A stretch of DNA of 64,000 bases, taken from positions 115,298 to 179,297 of the forward strand of contig JANQFV010000015.1 of the NCBI GenBank assembly GCA_028277645.1, given 5' to 3'. The notes beneath the pieces were generated by a model. It searched no databases, was not told where the DNA came from, and saw only the letters and a program-made list of their open reading frames with translations. This DNA is from Phycisphaerae bacterium. Its GTDB lineage: Bacteria; Planctomycetota; Phycisphaerae; UBA1845; Fen-1342. The translations under genes were made by a program, and so were the position numbers. Shown here in pieces: positions 37,488 to 46,031 of the stretch; the stretch's first letter is position 1; every line of letters starts with the position of its first letter.

Positions 37488-40400
37488 ATGCGGATCAATG
37501 ACGGTGTGCGTTGCGGCCTGATCGTCGCGGCACTGACAGCGGTAGCTTTCTGTACGAGCCCCGCATGGGCGCAGCCCGCGATCGTCGGGCACCACGTGCC
37601 AATCGAGCTCGATACGCCACGCAATTATGCCGGCGCCGGCGGCCAGGAGTCGGTCGTCCGGTGGAGCTACCGCCTGCACGATCCGGACGCCACGTATCTG
37701 GCGATCCACTTCGTGAACTTCGATCTCGGCCCGGGCGACTATCTGATCGTCTCGGACGAGTCGGGCAAGCAGTGGTACACGATGTCGGGCCGCGGCAAGA
37801 TGGGCGCGGGCACGTTCTGGGCCCGCCACATCAAGGGCAATACGATCCTGCTGGACCTGGTAGTCAACAGCCGCGAGGGTGGCTACGGCTTCGACGTCGA
37901 CATGTATGCGGCAGGATTCGTTGATCTGACCTCCACCGTCGACAAGGCCATCTGTGGTACGGACGACAAGGAAAACGCGAAGTGCTACGAGACATCGCAC
38001 CCAACCGAGTATGACCGCGGACGGGCCGTGTGCCGCGTGCTGTACAACGGCATCGGCAATTGCACCGGCTGGCTGGTCTCGTCGGACAACTACATCATCA
38101 CGAACGAGCACTGCGTAACGAACCAGGCCGAGGCCACGAACACCGATTGTGATTTCATGGCCGAAGCCCCCACTTGCGGAACACCCAACTGCTCGGATTG
38201 CTATCCGGGTTACGTGTATTCCGGAACGACCTTCATTCAGGACAATGCCAATCTCGATTACGCGGTGCTCCTGATCAACGTGCAGGCCGGCGAACCCGAT
38301 CCAGCTCAGACATACGGGTATCTGGAACTCGATAACCGCGTCGCGATTCCCGATGAGGAAATCTACATCATCGGTCACCCGGGCGGCCGCGCGAAAGAGT
38401 TCTCGATCTTCAGCACGCACTCGACGGACGCCGGCGGCATCGCTCAAGTCTACTCGATTACCGAGCCGGCCTGTTCGGGCGTGGGTTACAGCGACGTCGG
38501 TTACTACGCCGACACCGAGGGTGGATCATCCGGTTCGCCGGTGCTGGCGCGTTCGAGCCACAAGGTCATCGCGCTGCACCACTGCGCCAACTGTCCGAAC
38601 CGCGGCGTGCCGATTCACCTGATCTATCCGGAGGTCGAGCAATACCTGACACCCGGGCCGGACGGCGAACTGACGCTCGACCAGGCCAACTACGGTTGTG
38701 CAGACGTGATCGGTATGGAGCTGCGTGACGGCGATCTCCAGGGCACCGGCTCGCACACTGTCACCGCCACAACGCCCGGCGGCGACAGCGAGACGGTCAC
38801 GGTGACGGAGACGGGCACGACCACCGCCATCTTCACGGGCAGCATCGCGACGGCGACCGGCGCGATCGCGACCGAGGACGGCACGTTGCAGGTGTCGCCG
38901 GGCGAGATCATCTCAATCACGTATATTGACGCGGACGACGGACAGGGCGGGCTTAACGTGCCAGTGGTCGCCAACGCGAACATCGATTGCACGCCGCCGG
39001 TGATTAGCACGGTCACAACGTCGACGATTGAGCCCCGTCGGGCGGTGGTCACGATCACGACGAACGAGCCGGTGGTCGCGACGGTGTATTACGGTACGTC
39101 GTGCGGCAGCCCAACCGACGTGGCGAGCAGCTCCGGGCTGAGCACCAGTTCCGACGTCGAGCTGACCGAGATTCTCGACGGCGAGACCTACTTCTACACG
39201 GTCGAAGTCACGGACGAAGGCGGCAATTCCGCCTCGGACGACAACAGCGGCGCGTGCTTCTTCTTCTCGACACCGGACATCCCTGATTTTTTCACGGAGC
39301 AGTTTGAGACGAGTGACGCGTTTGATCTCGACGGGATGATGCTGAACTTCATCCCCGACGGCTCGTTCCAGTATTACTCGGCGTGCATCGAGCCGGTCTT
39401 CGCGCTGCCGACCGATCCGTCGACGGGCACGACGCTTGCGCTTTCGAGCAACGACTCCGAAGCGATTGTGCTGACCGGCGGAGCCAAGGTCGGTTTCTAC
39501 GGCGTGAGCTACGGCACGATCCACGTGGGCAGTAACGGTTACCTGACGTTCGATGGCGGCGATACGGACAGCTCTGAGTCCCTGTTCGATCACTTTGACC
39601 AGGTACGCATCTCGGCGCTGTTCGACAGTCTCGATCCGTCGCAGGCCGGCGCCCGCGTGAGCTGGGAGCAGTTCGCCGACCGCGTCGTGGTGACGTATGA
39701 AAACGTGCCCGAGACGAGCACGACGAACGGCAACACCTGCCAGATCGAGCTGTTTTTCGACGGCCTGATCCGGATCGCCTATGTCGGCGTGGATCTGAGC
39801 GACTGCATCGTCGGCCTCTCCGAGGGCAACGGTGAAGATCCCTATTTCGAAGAGTCGAACCTCTCGGCTCTGGGCGATTGCGGCCCGCGTCCGCCGACGG
39901 CGTTCAGTGGAACGGACGCGACGCCGGCCGGCCATGATCTCGAAATCACGCTGAACGCGTACGATGACGGTCTGCCCGATCCGCCGGCGGCGCTGACGTA
40001 CATCATCACGCAGCTTCCCGCACACGGTCAGATCATCGACCCGAACGGCGGCATCGTACTGGCGGCGCCGTACGCACTGGCAGGCAACGGCAACGTGCTG
40101 ACGTACTCGCCGAGTCCGCTCTATACCGGGCCGGACAGCTTCGAGTTCAAGGTCGACGACGGCGGCGTGCCCCCCGAAGGTGGTGAATCGGGCGTGGCGA
40201 TTGTCGTGATCAGCATCGGCGGCCCCAGCCCGGTCCACGAGTTCAACATGGACACCGATCCCGGCTGGACGACCGAGGGCGCGTGGGAATGGGGTCAGCC
40301 CTTGGGCCTCGGCGGCCCGTACGGCCCGCCCGACCCGAACAGCGGCTACACCGGCAGCAACGTGTACGGCTACAACCTCGCCGGCAATTACGCTTCGAGC

Positions 40401-40931
40401 ATGTCGCGCACGCACCTCACGTCGGGTGCGCTGGATTGCTCAGCGGCCAGCGCCGTCACGCTGAGGTTCCAGCGCTGGCTGGGTGTGGAAGGTCCGCCAT
40501 ACGACTACGCCGAAATCTGGGCCAGCAACGACGCGCTGAACTGGACGCTGGTCTGGCGATCGCTGGAGAAGATCGAGGACGCGTCGTGGGTCGCCCAGGA
40601 GTTTGATATCTCCGGCCTCGCCGACTACGAGGAGACCGTGTACGTCCGCTTCACGATGGGCTTCACCGACAGCAGCATCGAATACTGCGGCTGGAACCTG
40701 GATGACATCGCGTTGTACGGCAACGTCCCGCTGCCGGGCGGCGGTGATATGAATTGTGACGGTGTCACCGACTTCGATGACATCAACCCGTTCGTGATGG
40801 CGCTGGTCGACTTGCCGCTGTACCTGGCATTGTATCCGGAGTGCAATCACCGTAACGGTGACCTGAATCTGGACGGTCACTTCAACTTTGGCGACATCAA
40901 CCCGTTCGTCGCGTTGCTGGTCGGTCCGTAA
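37488..40931 (+). CDS. Secreted trypsin-like multidomain protease with DINPF module
   Basis: 1147 aa. Signal peptide (LIVAALTAVAFCTSPAWA), an N-terminal beta-domain (residues ~30-145), then an S1-type protease with His in NYIITNEHCVTN (H208), Asp in DNANLDYAVLL (D257) and Ser in EGGSSGSPVLA (S348). Downstream, in order: an Ig/fibronectin-like region (~420-600, ISTVTTSTIEPRRAVVTITT), a nidogen-like domain (~640-790, VGSNGYLTFDGGDTDSSESL), a bacterial Ig/cadherin-like repeat (LTYSPSPLYTGPDSFEFKVD), and a MAM/CBM-like jelly roll (VWRSLEKIEDASWVAQEFDI). The last ~62 residues (from 40743) are GDMNCDGVTDFDDINPFVMA ... NFGDINPFVALLV. ATG at 37488 has AAGGAG upstream. It is flanked by terminators on both sides, so it is its own unit. 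Confidence 0.9.
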   Translation: MRINDGVRCGLIVAALTAVAFCTSPAWAQPAIVGHHVPIELDTPRNYAGAGGQESVVRWSYRLHDPDATYLAIHFVNFDLGPGDYLIVSDESGKQWYTMSGRGKMGAGTFWARHIKGNTILLDLVVNSREGGYGFDVDMYAAGFVDLTSTVDKAICGTDDKENAKCYETSHPTEYDRGRAVCRVLYNGIGNCTGWLVSSDNYIITNEHCVTNQAEATNTDCDFMAEAPTCGTPNCSDCYPGYVYSGTTFIQDNANLDYAVLLINVQAGEPDPAQTYGYLELDNRVAIPDEEIYIIGHPGGRAKEFSIFSTHSTDAGGIAQVYSITEPACSGVGYSDVGYYADTEGGSSGSPVLARSSHKVIALHHCANCPNRGVPIHLIYPEVEQYLTPGPDGELTLDQANYGCADVIGMELRDGDLQGTGSHTVTATTPGGDSETVTVTETGTTTAIFTGSIATATGAIATEDGTLQVSPGEIISITYIDADDGQGGLNVPVVANANIDCTPPVISTVTTSTIEPRRAVVTITTNEPVVATVYYGTSCGSPTDVASSSGLSTSSDVELTEILDGETYFYTVEVTDEGGNSASDDNSGACFFFSTPDIPDFFTEQFETSDAFDLDGMMLNFIPDGSFQYYSACIEPVFALPTDPSTGTTLALSSNDSEAIVLTGGAKVGFYGVSYGTIHVGSNGYLTFDGGDTDSSESLFDHFDQVRISALFDSLDPSQAGARVSWEQFADRVVVTYENVPETSTTNGNTCQIELFFDGLIRIAYVGVDLSDCIVGLSEGNGEDPYFEESNLSALGDCGPRPPTAFSGTDATPAGHDLEITLNAYDDGLPDPPAALTYIITQLPAHGQIIDPNGGIVLAAPYALAGNGNVLTYSPSPLYTGPDSFEFKVDDGGVPPEGGESGVAIVVISIGGPSPVHEFNMDTDPGWTTEGAWEWGQPLGLGGPYGPPDPNSGYTGSNVYGYNLAGNYASSMSRTHLTSGALDCSAASAVTLRFQRWLGVEGPPYDYAEIWASNDALNWTLVWRSLEKIEDASWVAQEFDISGLADYEETVYVRFTMGFTDSSIEYCGWNLDDIALYGNVPLPGGGDMNCDGVTDFDDINPFVMALVDLPLYLALYPECNHRNGDLNLDGHFNFGDINPFVALLVGP

Positions 40932-40969
40932 CCGAGTCAGCGACCGTCGAACGATTGGATAACGACAAC

Positions 40970-41018
40970 CGCCACTGGTCGACCGCAACGTGCGGGCCGG
41001 CCAGTGGCGATGTCTTTT
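40970..41018 (+). terminator. Rho-independent terminator after the trypsin-like gene
   Basis: CGCCACTGG (40970-40978) pairs with CCAGTGGCG (41001-41009), enclosing an inner CCGCA-ACG-TGCGG hairpin, then ATGTCTTTT. It faces the convergent minus-strand gene ending at 41065. Confidence 0.8.
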
Positions 41019-41064
41019 GAGGCAAATGCCGTGTCGAATTTACGTCGGTACCGTGCAGCGCGGT

Positions 41065-44000
41065 CTATTCGAGCAGGGCCTTGAACCGCGGATTATCGTG
41101 CAGCGGCTTGAATTGCGGATCTTCTCGCAGGACCTTTGTCGGAAGAAGGTCGGCCTGCACGGCGGCCTCCAGTAACGTCAGGGCCTTCTCCGTGTCGTCC
41201 AACATCACCGCGGCGACGGCTCGCAGGTGTATCACGCGACCGTCGCCGGGATTAGTCTCCAGCAACCCGTCCAGCAGCGGCACGGCCTCGGCCGGGCGGC
41301 CCGCCTCGAGCAGCATGAAGCTCAGCACGCGGATTGTGCCGGCGTCGCCGGGCTCGAATACCAGCGCCTCCTCCAAGTAGCGGACCGCATCGTTAAACCG
41401 GTACGCGTTCCGCGCCTGCGTTGCCATGGTGCGCAGGTTATCTGCCAACTCCGAGACGGAAGCTCCGTACGGCGGAGCGTGCAACAGCGCCGGCAAGGCA
41501 TTCAACTTTCCGAGCAGGTCAGCCACGGCCGGCTGTGCGGCGAGCTCCGGAAAGTCGCGTGCCACCTCATGCGTAGCGCGAACGAGCAAACGAAAGAGTC
41601 CCATGCTGCGCGAGTCGGCCTCGGCTCCGTTCAACATGAACTGCAGCGAGGGAATCAGCTCGCCGCGGTCCAGGGCGATCAGTGCGTTGAGGAACGCCCG
41701 GCGCCCGCTGATCACACCCTGCACGCGCTGCCGCATCGCGATAGACGGCGTGTCCGTCACCACCTGCGAGAACACGGACTGCTGGAGCGCGTGCAGAGCT
41801 GCGGAGATCTGACGCCCCTCACCGACGTACAGGTAGCGCGGTGCCGAGAACTCCAGCAGTGCGTTGTCATCAGTATGTCTCGGCGTGCCGGCTGACCACT
41901 CGCCCAGTACCCCCTCATCCGCGATGAACCGGCCCAGGATCTGCGCGGGATCGGCGATGGCAATGCGGTACAGGTCGGCCCGTACTTCGGGGACTTTGAA
42001 GCGCTTGATGATGTCGTCAAGCGAGATCTGCAGCGGTGAGAGCGTGGCGAGCAACAGGTAGTCGCCGCTGTGCAGTTCCCACAACGTCACGTGCGGGAAC
42101 ACGTCCAGCAGTGTGTGCGTGACCATGCGGAAGTCGTGCAGTGAAGTGCTGTAGCTTTGCAGCCAGACGGCGAAAATGCCTTCCTCGTTCAGACGCTGAC
42201 GACCGAGCTGGAAGAACTCGTACGTGAAGAGGTTGGCGACGCCGGCCATCCAGGGGTTGGATGGTTGCGAGAGAATCAGGTCGTAATTCTGCTCGGTCAG
42301 CAGCAGGTGATTACGGCCGTCGGCGCGGATCATGTTCAGGCGCGGCTCTTCGGAGAGCACATTGTTCGTGTACGGATCGAAGAGCTTGGCGGCCGTGATG
42401 ACCTCGTCGCTGATTTCGATGCAGTCCATCACCTCGTAGCCGGGATAGCAGGCCAGCGAGCTCATCGTGAGACCCGAACCCAGCCCGATCACACACGCCG
42501 AATTCGCCCCGGGGCTGAACATGGCCGGGATGTGTCCCAGCAGCATGAAGCTGGTCATGTCCTCCGGGCTGGTCGAGGCATCCGGCTTACCATTGACCGT
42601 CAGCTCCAGCCAGTCGGTAACGTTCGTGACCGTCTCAACACCAACCGTGAGGTCGACGCCTTCGGCGTAGTAGAGAATCTCGCGGTTGGGATCGTCGCGC
42701 ACGGCACGGTTGAGAAACGGCGCGGTGGTCATGAGCTGCTGGTCCCATTTTCCGGTGGTCATGGCGACCAGCGGGATCAGCAACAGGCCGAAGACCGGAA
42801 TGGCCGCTCGCCGGATCAGGGGCTGCCCCGCAGGCCGCTGAGACATGAGCACCAGCACCAAGCCAACGACTCCATTGAGCACACTGGCGAAGACAATGGA
42901 GTTCTGCACGCCGAGCACTTCACTGCGGATCAGAATGAAGCCTGCCAGCGCCGAGCCCGTGATGGTGCCGATCGTGTTGACGGCGTAGGCCCATCCCGTG
43001 ACCGCGCCGGCCTCAGCACCGCCCGCCGCAAGGGCACGAATCACGAGCGGGAAGATCGCGCCCATGAGCAGCGTGGGCACGATCGTCACAGCGATGACGA
43101 GCAGGAACTGAAGTCCGACGAGTGTCGAATAATCGTTGTAGTAGGCGCGTACGATATCGCGCACCACCAGCGGAATCTGCCCGTGGATCGGCACGATCAG
43201 CACCGCGACCAGTCCAATGAGCAACTCGAGCACACCGACGAGATAGGCTGGATTGCGCACTCGATCGGCGAAACGTGCGATGATGAGCGCCCCCACCGCG
43301 AGGCCGAGAATGAACGCCGCCAGGATACACGTGAAGGAATAGGTGCTGGAGCCGACGGACATGATCAGAGCTCGTGTCCACGTGATCTGGTAGACCATCG
43401 CGGTAAAACCCGAGACGGCATAGCCGATCAGCAAGGCGCTTTGGATCGCGGGCGTCATGTGGACGGCGGCGGTCGGAGCGGCCTCCACTTCCGGACGCGC
43501 TGCCGTGGTCGGCACCGCGGCCTTCGGGAGCAGGATGAAGGCGAGGATGCCAACGCTGACGTCAACGGAAGCAGCCAGCCAAGTCGTGAGCGTCAGACCG
43601 CATAGCGGCAGCATAAGGAACCCGGCCAAGACCACGCCCAGCACCGCGCCGAACGTGTTAACGCCGTAGAGGTAACCGACTGACGATCCCACTTTGCCGC
43701 CGAGCGCCGTGACGTGCCGGACGAGCACGGGCAGCGTCGCCCCCATCAGCGTTGCCGGCACCAGCACGATCGTACCGCCGATGAGGAAGCGCAGCGCCGT
43801 GAGTAGCCAGGGCATGTCGTGTGTCGACGGATAAACGGCCTGGTACAGTGGGTCCGCCACGCTCAGCAACAGCGGAACGAGCAGCGCGTATACGCCAATG
43901 CCCACCTCCAGCAGACCGAAAATCCGTGCCGGATGCTTCAGGCGGTGGCACCAACGACCGGCCAGGTAACTGCCCAGGCCGAGCCCGGCCATGAACGCCA

Positions 44001-44130
44001 CCAGGACAGTCGTGATCGCGTACGTGGTCCCGCCGAAGACGAAGACCAGCTGCCGCACCCAGACCAGCTCGTAGACCAGCGCGGTGGTGCCGGAGAGGAA
44101 GAACAGTATGTAGAGCAACAGCGTTTGCAC
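41065..44130 (-). CDS. Membrane protein fused to a spermidine-synthase-like domain and TPR tail
   Basis: 1021 aa from GTG at 44130, supported by AGGAAGGGA and by the start of the first membrane helix (QTLLLYILFFLSGTTALVYE). Residues ~1-450 are a polytopic membrane region with two similar halves (YELVWVRQLVFVFGGTTYAI; YQITWTRALIMSVGSSTYSF). Residues ~475-770 are a class I methyltransferase fold of the spermidine synthase family with SAM-type motif CVIGLGSGLTMSS and YDLILSQPSNPWMAGVANLF. Residues ~900-1021 contain TPR-like helices (AVRYLEEALVFEPGDAGTIR). Related integral-membrane 'spermidine synthases' are common in environmental bacteria, but their products are not known. No second polyamine gene is nearby. 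Confidence 0.85.
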   Translation of the reverse strand: MQTLLLYILFFLSGTTALVYELVWVRQLVFVFGGTTYAITTVLVAFMAGLGLGSYLAGRWCHRLKHPARIFGLLEVGIGVYALLVPLLLSVADPLYQAVYPSTHDMPWLLTALRFLIGGTIVLVPATLMGATLPVLVRHVTALGGKVGSSVGYLYGVNTFGAVLGVVLAGFLMLPLCGLTLTTWLAASVDVSVGILAFILLPKAAVPTTAARPEVEAAPTAAVHMTPAIQSALLIGYAVSGFTAMVYQITWTRALIMSVGSSTYSFTCILAAFILGLAVGALIIARFADRVRNPAYLVGVLELLIGLVAVLIVPIHGQIPLVVRDIVRAYYNDYSTLVGLQFLLVIAVTIVPTLLMGAIFPLVIRALAAGGAEAGAVTGWAYAVNTIGTITGSALAGFILIRSEVLGVQNSIVFASVLNGVVGLVLVLMSQRPAGQPLIRRAAIPVFGLLLIPLVAMTTGKWDQQLMTTAPFLNRAVRDDPNREILYYAEGVDLTVGVETVTNVTDWLELTVNGKPDASTSPEDMTSFMLLGHIPAMFSPGANSACVIGLGSGLTMSSLACYPGYEVMDCIEISDEVITAAKLFDPYTNNVLSEEPRLNMIRADGRNHLLLTEQNYDLILSQPSNPWMAGVANLFTYEFFQLGRQRLNEEGIFAVWLQSYSTSLHDFRMVTHTLLDVFPHVTLWELHSGDYLLLATLSPLQISLDDIIKRFKVPEVRADLYRIAIADPAQILGRFIADEGVLGEWSAGTPRHTDDNALLEFSAPRYLYVGEGRQISAALHALQQSVFSQVVTDTPSIAMRQRVQGVISGRRAFLNALIALDRGELIPSLQFMLNGAEADSRSMGLFRLLVRATHEVARDFPELAAQPAVADLLGKLNALPALLHAPPYGASVSELADNLRTMATQARNAYRFNDAVRYLEEALVFEPGDAGTIRVLSFMLLEAGRPAEAVPLLDGLLETNPGDGRVIHLRAVAAVMLDDTEKALTLLEAAVQADLLPTKVLREDPQFKPLHDNPRFKALLE

Positions 44131-44287
44131 GAGCCGCGTCCCTTCCTGTTGGAGTAAGGCCGCCAGTGTAACGATCCGGTCCCCTGAACGACAGTTCGGC
44201 AGGCGTTTACAGACGGGTTTAGGCCGTGCGACCCCGCTTATCGGCACGACGCGCGGCGGGCAGGTATTGCGCGTGGGGTGGACGTGA

Positions 44288-45775
44288 TCAGGTGTGCAGC
44301 GTTTCGTGCTCGCGTGCGGGAGTGGCTTCGGCTGATGACTCATTCACATCGTCGCCACCCTGGTCGCCGTCGGATTCGTGCTGGCTGAACCACACGGCGG
44401 CGAAGGTTTGAAGCAGGATGCTGATGTCGAGCCACAGGCTCCAATTGCGGATGTAGTGAACGTCGTGCTGGATGCGTTTGCGCAGCGACGTGTTGCCGCG
44501 CCAGCCGCGGACCTGGGCATAGCCGGTCATGCCGGCCTTGGTCTTGTGCCGCAGCATGTACTTGGGGATTTCGTGCTTGAACGTCGCGATGAACTCCGGC
44601 CGCTCCGGCCGGGGACCGACCAGCGACATGTGCCCCGCGAGAACGTTGAACAGGTTCGGTAGCTCGTCGAGGCTCGTGCGGCGGAGAAACGCACCGATGC
44701 GCGTGCGGCGTGGGTCTTCCGTCTTCGACCACACCGGCCCGGCCGCCTCCGCGTCCTGGCGCATGGTGCGGAACTTGATCATTGTGAACTCGCAGCCGTC
44801 GAGTCCCATGCGGAGTTGTCGGTAGAAGACCGGGCCGGCGCTGCTGCGCTTGACGAGCACCGCGATGATCGTCATCGGAACCGCCGCGACCAGCAGGCAG
44901 ATGCTACCGACGACTAGATCGAACGTCCGTTTGACGACGGCGTTCCAGCCGTACAGCGGCGACTGGCGGAGCGAGAGGATCGGCACGCCGTCGAGCTCAC
45001 TGACTTCGGGCCGCATGGCGTACGCCGGGTTGACATCGGGCACAAGGCGCACGTCGGCCATTGAGAGTTCGAGCGCGGCGAGTACCTCGTTCACGCGTTG
45101 CACGTCGTGCGTCGGCAGCGCGACGAAAACCGCGTCGACGGGACGCTCGTCAATGATCGCGGCCAGGTTGGAGAGCGGCCCCAGCAACGGGATGCCGCGC
45201 AACTCGTCGTCGGGCGGATGCTCGCGGTCGTCGACAAAGTATGCGACGCGGATGCCGGTCCATTTGTTTTTGCGCAACGCGTGCCGCAGTCGCTGGGCAA
45301 CACGACCGCTGCCGATGATGGCGGCGTAACGCCGATTGAATCCGCGGCGACGCAGCTTGCGCAGCACGGAGCGAACGCTGAGCCGGAAGATTGCGAAGAA
45401 GCTCGTGCCGATGACCGCGTATGTGGCGATGAAGCGACGCGAGATCTTGTTGGTCTGTGGCAGTGCGTAGTCGATCAGCACCACCACGGTCACCGCGACG
45501 ACGAACGCTTTGAGGATGTCGCCGAGCTCGCGCCAGAGCGTTTCACTACGACGGGGGCGATAGAGCCCCAGTCGGTAGAAGATGAACAGGTGGCCGATCA
45601 CGACGAGCGGCAGCATCGGCAGGTATTGATCGAACAGCGTAGGCACGCCCTTGGCCGGATCGACGGGCAGGTACTCGAAACGCAGCCAGTAGCTGGCCAG
45701 CCAGGCGCAGACCACGGCACCCGCGTCGGCGAGCACGAGCAGCGTGATCATCAGTTGGCTGTGCTGTCGGAGCAT
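44288..45775 (-). CDS. Undecaprenyl-phosphate glycosylphosphotransferase (WcaJ/WbaP-like)
   Basis: Initiates exopolysaccharide or O-antigen synthesis by moving a sugar-1-phosphate onto undecaprenyl phosphate at the inner membrane. Four N-terminal membrane helices (residues ~10-135) and a CoA-binding-like Rossmann domain (AAIIGSGRVAQRLRHALR) are followed by a fifth segment (VVGSICLLVAAVPMTIIAVL) and the PGT catalytic core. The core shows FYRQLRMGLDGCEFTMIKFR, FLRRTSLDELPNLFNVLAG, MSLVGPRPERPEF and KAGMTGYAQVRGWRGNTSL. 495 aa is the usual size. The C-terminus is an acidic tail (SDGDQGGDDVNESSAEATP). No polysaccharide cluster surrounds it; the GT4 gene at 8.8 kb is the only other glycosyltransferase in the window. 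Confidence 0.92.
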   Translation of the reverse strand: MLRQHSQLMITLLVLADAGAVVCAWLASYWLRFEYLPVDPAKGVPTLFDQYLPMLPLVVIGHLFIFYRLGLYRPRRSETLWRELGDILKAFVVAVTVVVLIDYALPQTNKISRRFIATYAVIGTSFFAIFRLSVRSVLRKLRRRGFNRRYAAIIGSGRVAQRLRHALRKNKWTGIRVAYFVDDREHPPDDELRGIPLLGPLSNLAAIIDERPVDAVFVALPTHDVQRVNEVLAALELSMADVRLVPDVNPAYAMRPEVSELDGVPILSLRQSPLYGWNAVVKRTFDLVVGSICLLVAAVPMTIIAVLVKRSSAGPVFYRQLRMGLDGCEFTMIKFRTMRQDAEAAGPVWSKTEDPRRTRIGAFLRRTSLDELPNLFNVLAGHMSLVGPRPERPEFIATFKHEIPKYMLRHKTKAGMTGYAQVRGWRGNTSLRKRIQHDVHYIRNWSLWLDISILLQTFAAVWFSQHESDGDQGGDDVNESSAEATPAREHETLHT

Positions 45776-45860
45776 CGCACCGTCCAGGCATTTCCCAGGG
45801 CGGGTGCATTATCAAGGTTGCGCTGAAGTGTGCAAAGCGGGATTGCGCGGCAGGAACAGA

Positions 45861-45951
45861 TCATTCTGACGAGCGCAGCGAGGAGGAATCTTCGCGCGTT
45901 CTGAGAGGTACTTCCGTTCGCAGGTAGATTCCTCGCTGCGCTCGGAATGAC
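45861..45951. repeat. Dispersed ~92-bp imperfect palindrome, copy B
   Basis: Left arm TCATTCTGACGAGCGCAGCG (45861-45880) and right arm CGCTGCGCTCGGAATGA (45934-45950) are inverted. The inner arms include GGAGGAATCT and AGATTCCTC. It lies between the glycosylphosphotransferase start and the pepF stop and is closely related to copies at 4791 and 47846. Confidence 0.8.
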
Positions 45952-45995
45952 GCCGGGGCTGAGCTCGGAGGGCGGCGGATTCGTGCACGAAGGGC

Positions 45996-46012
45996 GGCGG
46001 GCGGAGCCCGCC
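45996..46012. repeat. GC hairpin GGCGGGC-GGA-GCCCGCC
   Basis: Perfect 7-bp stem with a 3-nt loop, followed by CTA, 20 bp before the pepF stop. The same form with T/A exchanges is at 47803-47819, also followed by CTA. No T-run. Confidence 0.6.
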
Positions 46013-46031
46013 CTACCTAATTCCTCAACCC

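Noticed and set aside
38913..40415. A 500-codon minus-strand open frame opposite the trypsin-like gene
   Set aside because: Same shadow pattern; the plus strand has coherent domains and the C-terminal module.
42157..43605. A 482-codon plus-strand open frame opposite the spermidine-synthase fusion
   Set aside because: Low-complexity hydrophilic shadow with no domain.
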